A stretch of DNA of 64,000 nucleotides, from contig NW_027478160.1 of NCBI RefSeq assembly GCF_051020975.1, forward strand, positions 2,440,001-2,504,000. The letters run 5' to 3'. Every line of letters starts with the position of its first letter. Position 1 is the stretch's first letter. The notes under the pieces were generated by a model. The model saw only the letters and a list, made by a program, of their open reading frames with translations. It searched no databases and was not told the DNA's origin. Below are positions 1 through 10,900 of the stretch, piece after piece. This DNA is from Osmia lignaria lignaria (lineage: Eukaryota; Arthropoda; Insecta; Hymenoptera; Megachilidae). A program made the translations under genes and the position numbers.

Positions 1-269
1 ACCAACATAATAGAGATACAGAAACACCGTGGCCCCTTTCTTTGAGATAACTCTGCACTATTGCGAGGTGCAAATGCCACTTCCAGCTTAGCTGTGCAGA
101 GGAAGAACAACAAGAAGAAGAAATATCTCGAAATATGTCCGTCAGGCCAGTTCCTTTGAGCTGAATCTGCAAATATCTCGGAAACGAAGCGAGCTATGGC
201 AAAATGTTAAGAGACGTTTTTTGTAGAGAATTATGTTTCCTACAATTTATGTTCTATGATATTTTTTGA
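1..269. repeat. Partial monomer at left window edge
   Basis: The first base corresponds to monomer position 54, so about 53 bp of this copy lie outside the window. Its second GGCC motif is the unusual form CAGGCCAGTTCCTTTGAGCTG, also seen in the monomers at 5100, 9286 and 27319. That variant is followed by the same type of monomer here (270) as at 9286-9608, so the left edge looks like another copy of part of the 14-monomer unit described at 3490. Confidence 0.9.
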
Positions 270-272
270 TCA
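267..272. repeat. TGATCA palindrome, once per monomer (phase marker)
   Basis: A BclI-type TGATCA site occurs once per monomer and sets the 322-bp ladder. It is lost where the preceding T became C (32919, 34851, 36139, 38378, 44481), where TGATAAG replaces it (36768, 39329, 42227, 46413), and by other changes at 35495, 41905 and 47379. Type B monomers also carry CTCGAG (an XhoI site) about 17 bp further on; type A monomers do not. Confidence 0.85.
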
Positions 273-352
273 GAAGCGTAGTTTTCGAGATATATCGAGA
301 TATTTAAAAGTTCCGAAGCCGCACCAACATAATAGAGATACAGAAACACCGT

Positions 353-493
353 GGCCCCTTTCTTTGAGATAACTCTGCACTATTGCGAGCTGTAAATGCC
401 ACTTCCAGCTTAGCTGTGCAGGAGAAGAACAACAAGAAGAAGAAATATCTCGAAATATGTCCGTCAGGCCCCTTCCCTTGAGATAAATCTGCA
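353..493. repeat. Internal duplication within the monomer (two GGCCCCTT-type motifs, 114 bp apart)
   Basis: Positions 353-380 and 467-493 both read GGCCCCTT, then a pyrimidine run, then TTGAGATAA, A or C, and TCTGCA. The likeness continues outward: CCGT lies just before both, and GCGAGCT followed by a GCAAA-ATG-like string lies after both, with the second copy carrying about 12 additional bases in between. The pair is present in essentially every monomer. It suggests that the 322-bp unit contains an old internal duplication. The distance from the second motif to the first motif of the next monomer is 208 bp, so the two arms are not equal halves. Confidence 0.8.
421..445. repeat. Purine-rich GAA tract in each monomer
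   Basis: The tract is built of two GAAGAAGAA-like blocks separated by CAACAA. In this copy the first block starts GGAGAAGAA. The paired blocks explain the 15-bp deletions seen at 36611 and 39171, where one block plus the spacer is missing. Confidence 0.8.
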
Positions 494-3489
494 AATATCT
501 CGGAAACGAAGCGAGCTATGGCAAAATGTTAAGAGACCTTTTTTGTAGAGAATTAAGTTTTCTACTTTTTATCTTCTATGATATTTTTTGATCAGATGCG
601 TAGCTCTCGAGATATATCAAGATATTTAAAAGTTCCGAAGCCGCACCAACATAATAGAGATACAGAAACACCGTGGCCCCTCTCGTTGAGATAACTCTGC
701 ACTATTGCGAGCTGGAAATGCCACTTCCAGTTTAGCTGTGCAGAAGAAGAACAACAAGAAGAAGAAATATCTCGAAATATGTCCGTTAGGCCCCTTCCCT
801 TGAGATAAATGTGCAAATATCTCGGAAACGAAGCGAGCTATGGCAAAATGTTAAGAGACCTTTTTTGTAGAGAATTAAGTTTCCTACTTTTTATGCTCTA
901 TGATATTTTTTGATCAGATGCGTAGTTCTCGAGATATATCAAGATATTTAAAAGTTCCGAAGCCGCACCAACATAATAGAGATACAGAAACACCGTGGCC
1001 CCTCTCTTTGAGATAACTCTGCACTATTGCGAGCTGGAAATGCCACTTCCAGTTTAGCTGTGCAGAAGAAGAACAACAAGAAGAAGAAATATCTCGAAAT
1101 ATGTCCGTTAGGCCCCTTCCCTTGAGATAAATGTGCAAATATCTCGGAAACGAAGCGAGCTATGGCAAAATGTTAAGAGACCTTTTTTGTAGAGAATTAA
1201 GTTTCCTACTTTTTATGCTCTATGATATTTTTTGATCAGATGCGTAGTTCTCGAGATATATCAAGATATTTAAAAGTTCCGAAGCCGCACCAACATAATA
1301 GAGATACAGAAACACCGTGGCCCCTTTCTTTGAGATAACTCTGCACTATTGCGAGGTGCAAATGCCACTTCCAGTTTAGCTGTGCAGAAGAAGAACAACA
1401 AGAAGAAGAAATATCTCGAAATATGTCCGTTAGGCCCCTTCCCTTGAGATATATGTGCAAATATCTCGGAAACGAAGCGAGCTATGGCAAAATGTTAAGA
1501 GACGTTTTTTGTAGAGAATTATGTTTCCTACAATTTATGTTGTATGATATTTTTTGATCAGAAGCGTAGTTTTCGAGATATATCGAGATATTTAAAAGTT
1601 CCGAAGCCGCACCAACATAATAGAGATACAGAAACACCGTGGCCCCTTTCTTTGAGATAACTCTGCACTATTGCGAGCTGTAAATGCCACTTCCAGCTTA
1701 GCTGTGCAGGAGAAGAACAACAAGAAGAAGAAATATCTCGAAATATGTCCGTCAGGCCCCTTCCCTTGAGATATATCTGCAAATATCTCGGAAACGAAGC
1801 GAGCTATGGCAAAATGTTAAGAGACCTTTTTTGTAGAGAATTAAGTTTCCTACTTTTTATGTTCTATGATATTTTTTGATCAGATGCGTAGTTCTCGAGA
1901 TATATCAAGATATTTAAAAGTTCCGAAGCCGCACCAACATAATAGAGATACAGAAACACCGTGGCCCCTTTCTTTGAGATAACTCTGCACTATTGCGAGC
2001 TGTAAATGCCACTTCCAGCTTAGGTGTGCAGAAGAAGAACAACAAGAAGAAGAAATATCTCGAAATATGTCCGTCAGGCCCCCTCCCTTGAGATAAATCT
2101 GCAAATATCTCGGAAACGAAGCGAGCTATGGCAAAATGTTAAGAGACCTTTTTTGTAGAGAATTATGTTTCCTACAATTTATGTTCTATGATATTTTTTG
2201 ATCAGAAGCGTAGTTTTCGAGATATATCGAGATATTTAAAAGTTCCGATGCCGCACCAACATAATAGAGATACAGAAACACCGTGGCCCCTTTCTTTGAG
2301 ATAACTCTGCACTAGTGCGAGCCGCAAATGCCACTTCCAGCTTAGCTGTGCAGAAGAAGAACAACAAGAAGAAGAAATATCTCGAAATATGTCCGTCAGG
2401 CCCCTTCCCTTGAGATAAATCTGCAAATATCTCGGAAACGAAGCGAGCTATGGCAAAATGTTAAGAGACCTTTTTTGTAGAGAATTAAGTTTCCTACTTT
2501 TTACCTTCTATGATATTTTTTGATCAGATGCGTAGTTCTCGAGATATATCAAGATATTTAAAAGTTCCGAAGCCGCACCAACATAATAGAGATACAGAAA
2601 CACCGTGGCCCCTCTCTTTGAGATAACTCTGCACTATTGCGAGCTGCAAATGCCACTTCCAGCTTAGCTGTGCAGAAGAAGAACGACAAGAAGAAGAAAT
2701 ATCTCGAAATATGTCCGTTAGGCCCCTTCCCTTGAGATAAATGTGCAAATATCTCGGAAACGAAGCGAGCTATGGCAAAATGTTAAGAGACCTTTTTTGT
2801 AGAGAATTAAGTTTCCTACTTTTTATGCTCTATGATATTTTTTGATCAGATGCGTAGTTCTCGAGATATATCAAGATATTTAAAAGTTCCGAAGCCGCAC
2901 CAACATAATAGAGATACAGAAACACCGTGGCCCCTTTCTTTGAGATAACTCTGCACTATTGCGAGCTGCAAATGCCACTTCCAGCTTAGCTGTGCAGAAG
3001 AAGAACAACAAGAAGAAGAAATATCTCGAAATATGTCCGTTAGGCCCCTTCCCTTGAGATAAATCTGCAAATATCTCGGAAACGAAGCGAGCTATGGTAA
3101 AATGTTGAGAGACCTTTTTTGTAGAGAATTATGTTTCCTACAATTTATGTTCTATGATATTTTTTGATCAGAAGCGTAGTTTTCGAGATATATCGAGATA
3201 TTTAAAAGTTCCGAAGCCGCACCAACATAATAGAGATACAGAAACACCGTGGCCCCTTTCTTTGAGATAACTCTGCACTATTGCGAGCTGTAAATGCCAC
3301 TTCCAGCTTAGCTGTGCAGAAGAAGAACAACAAGAAGAAGAAATATCTCGAAATATGTCCGTCAGGCCCCTTCGCTTGAGATATATCTGCAAATATCTCG
3401 GAAACGAAGCGAGCTATGGCAAAATGTTAAGAGACGTTTTTTGTAGAGAATTATGTTTCCTACAATTTATGTTCTATGATATTTTTTGA

Positions 3490-6400
3490 TCAGAAGCGTA
3501 GTTTTCGAGATATATCGAGATATTTAAAAGTTCCGAAGCCGCACCTACATAATAGAGATACAGAAACACCGTGGCCCCTTTCTTTGAGATAACTCTGCAC
3601 TATTGCGAGCTGTAAATGCCACTTCCAGCTTAGCTGTGCAGGAGAAGAACAACAAGAAGAAGAAATATCTCGAAATATGTCCGTCAGGCCCCTTCCCTTG
3701 AGATATATCTGCAAATATCTCGGAAACGAAGCGAGCTATGGCAAAATGTTAAGAGACCTTTTTTGTAGAGAATTAAGTTTCCTACTTTTTATGTTCTATG
3801 ATATTTTTTGATCAGATGCGTAGTTCTCGAGATATATCAAGATATTTAAAAGTTCCGAAGCCGCACCAACATAATAGAGATACAGAAACACCGTGGCCCC
3901 TTTCTTTGAGATAACTCTGCACTATTGCGAGCTGTAAATGCCACTTCCAGCTTAGCTGTGCAGGAGAAGAACAACAAGAAGAAGAAATATCTCGAAATAT
4001 GTCCGTCAGGCCCCTTCCCTTGAGATATATCTGCAAATATCTCGGAAACGAAGCGAGCTATGGCAAAATGTTAAGAGACCTTTTTTGTAGAGAATTAAGT
4101 TTCCTACTTTTTATGTTCTATGATATTTTTTGATCAGATGCGTAGTTCTCGAGATATATCAAGATATTTAAAAGTTCCGAAGCCGCACCAACATAATAGA
4201 GATACAGAAACACCGTGGCCCCTTTCTTTGAGATAACTCTGCACTATTGCGAGCTGTAAATGCCACTTCCAGCTTAGGTGTGCAGAAGAAGAACAACAAG
4301 AAGAAGAAATATCTCGAAATATGTCCGTCAGGCCCCCTCCCTTGAGATAAATCTGCAAATATCTCGGAAACGAAGCGAGCTATGGCAAAATGTTAAGAGA
4401 CCTTTTTTGTAGAGAATTCTGTTTCCTACAATTTATGTTCTATGATATTTTTTGATCAGATGCGTAGTTCTCGAGATATATCAAGATATTTAAAAGTTCC
4501 GAAGCCGTACCAACATAATAGAGATACAGAAACACCGTGGCCCCTCTCTTTGAGATAACTCTGCACTATTGCGAGCTGGAAATGCCACTTCCAGTTTAGC
4601 TGTGCAGAAGAAGAACAACAAGAAGAAGAAATATCTCGAAATATGTCCGTTAGGCCCCTTCCCTTGAGATAAATGTGCAAATATCTCGGAAACGATGCGA
4701 GCTATGGCAAAATGTTAAGAGACCTTTTTTGTAGAGAATTAAGTTTCCTACTTTTTATGCTCTATGATATTTTTTGATCAGATCCGTAGTTCTCGAGATA
4801 TATCAAGATATTTAAAAGTTCCGAAGCCGCACCAACATAATAGAGATACAGAAACACCGTGGCCCCTTTCTTTGAGATAACTCTGCACTATTGCGAGCTG
4901 CAAATGCCACTTCCAGCTTAGCTGTGCAGAAGAAGAACGACAAGAAGAAGAAATATCTCGAAATATGTCCGTTAGGCCCCTTCCCTTGAGATAAATCTGC
5001 AAATATCTCGGAAACGAAGCGAGCTATGGCAAAATGTTAAGAGACCTTTTTTGTAGAGAATTATGTTTCCTACAATTTATGTTGTATGATATTTTTTGAT
5101 CAGAAGCGTAGTTTTCGAGATATATCGAGATATTTAAAAGTTCCGAAGCCGCACCAACATAATAGAGATACAGAAACACCGTGGCCCCTTTCTTTGAGAT
5201 AACTCTGCACTATTGCGAGGTGCAAATGCCACTTCCAGCTTAGCTGTGCAGAGGAAGAACAACAAGAAGAAGAAATATCTCGAAATATGTCCGTCAGGCC
5301 AGTTCCTTTGAGCTGAATCTGCAAATATCTCGGAAACGAAGCGAGCTATGGCAAAATGTTAAGAGACGTTTTTTGTAGAGAATTATGTTTCCTACAATTT
5401 ATGTTCTATGATATTTTTTGATCAGAAGCGTAGTTTTCGAGATATATCGAGATATTTAAAAGTTCCGAAGCCGCACCAACATAATAGAGATACAGAAACA
5501 CCGTGGCCCCTTTCTTTGAGATAACTCTGCACTATTGCGAGCTGTAAATGCCACTTCCAGCTTAGCTGTGCAGGAGAAGAACAACAAGAAGAAGAAATAT
5601 CTCGAAATATGTCCGTCAGGCCCCTTCCCTTGACATAAATCTGCAAATATCTCGGAAACGAAGCGAGCTATGGCAAAATGTTAAGAGACCTTTTTTGTAG
5701 AGAATTAAGTTTCCTACTTTTTATGCTCTATGATATTTTTTGATCAGATGCGTAGTTCTCGAGATATATCAAGATATTTAAAAGTTCCGAAGCCGCACCA
5801 ACATAATAGAGATACAGAAACACCGTGGCCCCTTTCTTTGAGATAACTCTGCACTATTGCGAGCTGCAAATGCCACTTCCAGCTTAGCTGTGCAGAAGAA
5901 GAACAACAAGAAGAAGAAATATCTCGAAATATGTCCGTTAGGCCCCTTCCCTTGAGATAAATCTGCAAATATCTCGGAAACGAAGCGAGCTATGGTAAAA
6001 TGTTGAGAGACCTTTTTTGTAGAGAATTATGTTTCCTACAATTTATGTTCTATGATATTTTTTGATCAGAAGCGTAGTTTTCGAGATATATCGAGATATT
6101 TAAAAGTTCCGAAGCCGCACCAACATAATAGAGATACAGAAACACCGTGGCCCCTTTCTTTGAGATAACTCTGCACTATTGCGAGCTGTAAATGCCACTT
6201 CCAGCTTAGCTGTGCAGAAGAAGAACAACAAGAAGAAGAAATATCTCGAAATATGTCCGTCAGGCCCCTGCCCTTGAGATATATCTGCAAATATCTCGGA
6301 AACGAAGCGAGCTATGGCAAAATCTTAAGAGACCTTTTTTGTAGAGAATTATGTTTCCTACAATTTATGTTCTATGATATTTTTTGATCAGAAGCGTAGT

Positions 6401-7997
6401 TTTCGGGATATATCGAGATATTGAAAAGTTCCGAAGCCGCACCAACATAATAGAGATACAGAAACACCGTGGCCCCTTTCTTTGAGATAACTCTGCAATA
6501 GTGCGAGCCGGAAATGCCACTTCCAGCTTAGCTGTGCAGAAGAAGAACAACAAGAAGAAGAAATATCTCGAAATATGTCCGTCAGGCCCCTTCCCTTGAG
6601 ATATATCTGCAAATATCTCGGAAACGAAGCGAGCTATGGCAAAATGTTAAGAGACCTTTTTTGTAGAGAATTAAGTTTCCTACTTTTTATGTTCTATGAT
6701 ATCTTTTGATCAGATGCGTAGTTCTCGACATATATCAAGATATTTAAAAGTTCCGAAGCCGCACCAACATAATAGAGATACAGAAACACCGTGGCCCCTT
6801 TCTTTGAGATAACTCTGCACTATTGCGAGCTGTAAATGCCACTTCCAGCTTAGCTGTGCAGAAGAAGAACAACAAGAAGAAGAAATATCTCGAAATATGT
6901 CCGTCAGGCCCCTTCCCTTGAGATAAATCTGCAAATATCTCGGAAACGAAGCGAGCTATGGCAAACTGTTAAGAGACGTTTTTTGTAGAGAATTATGTTT
7001 CCTACAATTTATGTTCTATGATATTTTTTGATCAGAAGCGTAGTTTTCGAGATATATCGAGATATTTAAAAGTTCCGAAGCCGCACCTACATAATAGAGA
7101 TACAGAAACACCGTGGCCCCTTTCTTTGAGATAACTCTGCACTATTGCGAGCTGTAAATGCCACTTCCAGCTTAGCTGTGCAGGAGAAGAACAACAAGAA
7201 GAAGAAATATCTCGAAATATGTCCGTCAGGCCCCTTCCCTTGAGATATATCTGCAAATATCTCGGAAACGAAGCGAGCTATGGCAAAATGTTAAGAGACC
7301 TTTTTTGTAGAGAATTAAGTTTCCTACTTTTTATGTTCTATGATATTTTTTGATCAGATGCGTAGTTCTCGAGATATATCAAGATATTTAAAAGTTCCGA
7401 AGCCGCACCAACATAATAGAGATACAGAAACACCGTGGCCCCTTTCTTTGAGATAACTCTGCACTATTGCGAGCTGTAAATGCCACTTCCAGCTTAGCTG
7501 TGCAGAAGAAGAACAACAAGAAGAAGAAATATCTCGAAATATGTCCGTCAGGCCCCTTCCCTTGAGATAAATCTGCAAATATCTCGGAAACGAAGCGAGC
7601 TATGGCAAAATGTTAAGAGACGTTTTTTGTAGAGAATTATGTTTCCTACAATTTATGTTCTATGATATTTTTTGATCAGAAGCGTAGTTTTCGAGATATA
7701 TCGAGATATTTAAAAGTTCCGAAGCCGCACCTACATAATAGAGATACAGAAACACCGTGGCCCCTTTCTTTGAGATAACTCTGCACTATTGCGAGCTGTA
7801 AATGCCACTTCCAGCTTAGCTGTGCAGGAGAAGAACAACAAGAAGAAGAAATATCTCGAAATATGTCCGTCAGGCCCCTTCCCTTGAGATATATCTGCAA
7901 ATATCTCGGAAACGAAGCGAGCTATGGCAAAATGTTAAGAGACGTTTTTTGTAGAGAATTATGTTTCCTACAATTTATGTTCTATGATATTTTTTGA
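3490..7997. repeat. 14-monomer higher-order unit, copy 1 (4508 bp)
   Basis: Fourteen monomers match those of 7998-12505 in order by private markers: GCACCTACAT at 3490/7998; GCCGTACC at 4456/8642; CAGATCCGTAG at 4778/8964; the CAGGCCAGTTCC form at 5100/9286; GGTAAAATGTTGAG at 5744/10252; TTTCGGGATATATC at 6388/10896; GATATCTTTTGATC and CTCGACATA at 6710/11218. This copy holds one monomer that copy 2 lacks (4134, CCCCCTCCC) and lacks one that copy 2 has (9930). Small private changes include AATCTTAAG near 6322 and GCAAACTG near 6963. Confidence 0.85.
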
Positions 7998-10900
7998 TCA
8001 GAAGCGTAGTTTTCGAGATATATCGAGATATTTAAAAGTTCCGAAGCCGCACCTACATAATAGAGATACAGAAACACCGTGGCCCCTTTCTTTGAGATAA
8101 CTCTGCACTATTGCGAGCTGTAAATGCCACTTCCAGCTTAGCTGTGCAGGAGAAGAACAACAAGAAGAAGAAATATCTCGAAATATGTCCGTCAGGCCCC
8201 TTCCCTTGAGATATATCTGCAAATATCTCGGAAACGAAGCGAGCTATGGCAAAATGTTAAGAGACCTTTTTTGTAGAGAATTAAGTTTCCTACTTTTTAT
8301 GTTCTATGATATTTTTTGATCAGATGCGTAGTTCTCGAGATATATCAAGATATTTAAAAGTTCCGAAGCCGCACCAACATAATAGAGATACAGAAACACC
8401 GTGGCCCCTTTCTTTGAGATAACTCTGCACTATTGCGAGCTGTAAATGCCACTTCCAGCTTAGCTGTGCAGGAGAAGAACAACAAGAAGAAGAAATATCT
8501 CGAAATATGTCCGTCAGGCCCCTTCCCTTGAGATATATCTGCAAATATCTCGGAAACGAAGCGAGCTATGGCAAAATGTTAAGAGACCTTTTTTGTAGAG
8601 AATTAAGTTTCCTACTTTTTATGTTCTATGATATTTTTTGATCAGATGCGTAGTTCTCGAGATATATCAAGATATTTAAAAGTTCCGAAGCCGTACCAAC
8701 ATAATAGAGATACAGAAACACCGTGGCCCCTCTCTTTGAGATAACTCTGCACTATTGCGAGCTGGAAATGCCACTTCCAGTTTAGCTGTGCAGAAGAAGA
8801 ACAACAAGAAGAAGAAATATCTCGAAATATGTCCGTTAGGCCCCTTCCCTTGAGATAAATGTGCAAATATCTCGGAAACGAAGCGAGCTATGGCAAAATG
8901 TTAAGAGACCTTTTTTGTAGAGAATTAAGTTTCCTACTTTTTATGCTCTATGATATTTTTTGATCAGATCCGTAGTTCTCGAGATATATCAAGATATTTA
9001 AAAGTTCCGAAGCCGCACCAACATAATAGAGATACAGAAACACCGTGGCCCCTTTCTTTGAGATAACTCTGCACTATTGCGAGCTGCAAATGCCACTTCC
9101 AGCTTAGCTGTGCAGAAGAAGAACGACAAGAAGAAGAAATATCTCGAAATATGTCCGTTAGGCCCCTTCCCTTGAGATAAATCTGCAAATATCTCGGAAA
9201 CGAAGCGAGCTATGGCAAAATGTTAAGAGACCTTTTTTGTAGAGAATTATGTTTCCTACAATTTATGTTGTATGATATTTTTTGATCAGAAGCGTAGTTT
9301 TCGAGATATATCGAGATATTTAAAAGTTCCGAAGCCGCACCAACATAATAGAGATACAGAAACACCGTGGCCCCTTTCTTTGAGATAACTCTGCACTATT
9401 GCGAGGTGCAAATGCCACTTCCAGCTTAGCTGTGCAGAGGAAGAACAACAAGAAGAAGAAATATCTCGAAATATGTCCGTCAGGCCAGTTCCTTTGAGCT
9501 GAATCTGCAAATATCTCGGAAACGAAGCGAGCTATGGCAAAATGTTAAGAGACGTTTTTTGTAGAGAATTATGTTTCCTACAATTTATGTTCTATGATAT
9601 TTTTTGATCAGAAGCGTAGTTTTCGAGATATATCGAGATATTTAAAAGTTCCGAAGCCGCACCAACATAATAGAGATACAGAAACACCGTGGCCCCTTTC
9701 TTTGAGATAACTCTGCACTATTGCGAGCTGTAAATGCCACTTCCAGCTTAGCTGTGCAGGAGAAGAACAACAAGAAGAAGAAATATCTCGAAATATGTCC
9801 GTCAGGCCCCTTCCCTTGAGATAAATCTGCAAATATCTCGGAAACGAAGCGAGCTATGGCAAAATGTTAAGAGACCTTTTTTGTAGAGAATTAAGTTTCC
9901 TACTTTTTATCTTCTATGATATTTTTTGATCAGATGCGTAGCTCTCGAGATATATCAAGATATTTAAAAGTTCCGAAGCCGCACCAACATAATAGAGATA
10001 CAGAAACACCGTGGCCCCTCTCGTTGAGATAACTCTGCACTATTGCGAGCTGGAAATGCCACTTCCAGTTTAGCTGTGCAGAAGAAGAACAACAAGAAGA
10101 AGAAATATCTCGAAATATGTCCGTTAGGCCCCTTCCCTTGAGATAAATGTGCAAATATCTCGGAAACGAAGCGAGCTATGGCAAAATGTTAAGAGACCTT
10201 TTTTGTAGAGAATTAAGTTTCCTACTTTTTATGCTCTATGATATTTTTTGATCAGATGCGTAGTTCTCGAGATATATCAAGATATTTAAAAGTTCCGAAG
10301 CCGCACCAACATAATAGAGATACAGAAACACCGTGGCCCCTTTCTTTGAGATAACTCTGCACTATTGCGAGCTGCAAATGCCACTTCCAGCTTAGCTGTG
10401 CAGAAGAAGAACAACAAGAAGAAGAAATATCTCGAAATATGTCCGTTAGGCCCCTTCCCTTGAGATAAATCTGCAAATATCTCGGAAACGAAGCGAGCTA
10501 TGGTAAAATGTTGAGAGACCTTTTTTGTAGAGAATTATGTTTCCTACAATTTATGTTCTATGATATTTTTTGATCAGAAGCGTAGTTTTCGAGATATATC
10601 GAGATATTTAAAAGTTCCGAAGCCGCACCAACATAATAGAGATACAGAAACACCGTGGCCCCTTTCTTTGAGATAACTCTGCACTATTGCGAGCTGTAAA
10701 TGCCACTTCCAGCTTAGCTGTGCAGAAGAAGAACAACAAGAAGAAGAAATATCTCGAAATATGTCCGTCAGGCCCCTGCCCTTGAGATATATCTGCAAAT
10801 ATCTCGGAAACGAAGCGAGCTATGGCAAAATGTTAAGAGACCTTTTTTGTAGAGAATTATGTTTCCTACTTTTTATGCTCTATGATATTTTTTGATCAGA

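Larger units (their letters stand above)
270..494 (-). other. Recurrent 74-codon minus-strand open frame, judged non-coding
   Basis: Most monomers carry an open frame of 225 nt on the minus strand, beginning with TTG (not ATG) and closed by the TGA of the TGATCA palindrome. Its peptide is rich in Ser and Cys near residues 19-26 (for example SSSCCSS), which is simply the complement of the GAA tract. Copies differ by many amino-acid changes, and some are broken by TAG stops (monomers with GCGACCTAC at 37090, 39651, 42549, 47057, 49955), by stops from CTCAAGAT (26353, 29250, 51887, 52209), or by frameshifts. I see no bias towards silent changes, no usual start codon and no recognisable domain. 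The shared openness is explained by common descent of the monomers. Confidence 0.8.
286..502. repeat. Direct and inverted copies of the decamer AAATATCTCG in each monomer
   Basis: AAATATCTCG occurs at 443-452 and 493-502. Its exact reverse complement, CGAGATATTT, occurs at 296-305, with a shorter form, CGAGATAT, at 286-293. Type A monomers keep the full inverted decamer; type B monomers read CAAGATATTT, which breaks one position. The inverted copies could in principle pair across 137-187 bp loops, or mark binding sites for a dimeric protein. Neither use is shown by the sequence. Confidence 0.75.
270..591. repeat. Reference monomer, 322 bp (first complete copy)
   Basis: This copy is used to define the phase. 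In order it holds: the end of a TGATCA palindrome (267-272), a CGAGATAT pair (286-305), a TTTAAA site, the first GGCCCC-type motif (353-380), GCGAGCT, a purine-rich GAA tract (421-445), AAATATCTCG (443-452), the second GGCCCC-type motif (467-493), AAATATCTCG again (493-502), GCGAGCTATGG, and an AT-rich tail with T runs. Hand count gives 63 C, 62 G and 12 CpG. It carries the type A head (CAGAAGCG, TTTTCGAG) and a type B-like tail. The length is close to twice 161 bp, so it could hold two nucleosomes; that is inference. Confidence 0.95.
270..3489. repeat. Left mosaic of ten monomers
   Basis: Monomers at 270, 592, 914, 1236, 1558, 1880, 2202, 2524, 2846 and 3168 each match types found further right. 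The 592 copy (CTCTCGTTGAG) matches 9930 and 12828. The pair 1558-1880 (ending CCCCCTCCCTTG) matches 3812-4134. The 2202 copy (GATGCCGCAC, AGTGCGAGCCG) matches 14116. The 2846 copy (GGTAAAATGTTGAG) matches 5744, 10252 and 13150. The order differs from any one downstream block, so this is a rearranged patchwork. Confidence 0.75.

Noticed and set aside
309..325. tRNA-derived Pol III B box (SINE origin)
   Set aside because: AAGTTCCGAAGCC resembles GGTTCGANTCC only with an additional base and several mismatches, and no A box or A-rich end accompanies it.
493..510. CENP-B box
   Set aside because: The minus strand reads CTTCGTTTCCGAGATAT. It shares CTTCGTT with the box, but the conserved A and the CGGG part are absent, so the binding consensus is not met.
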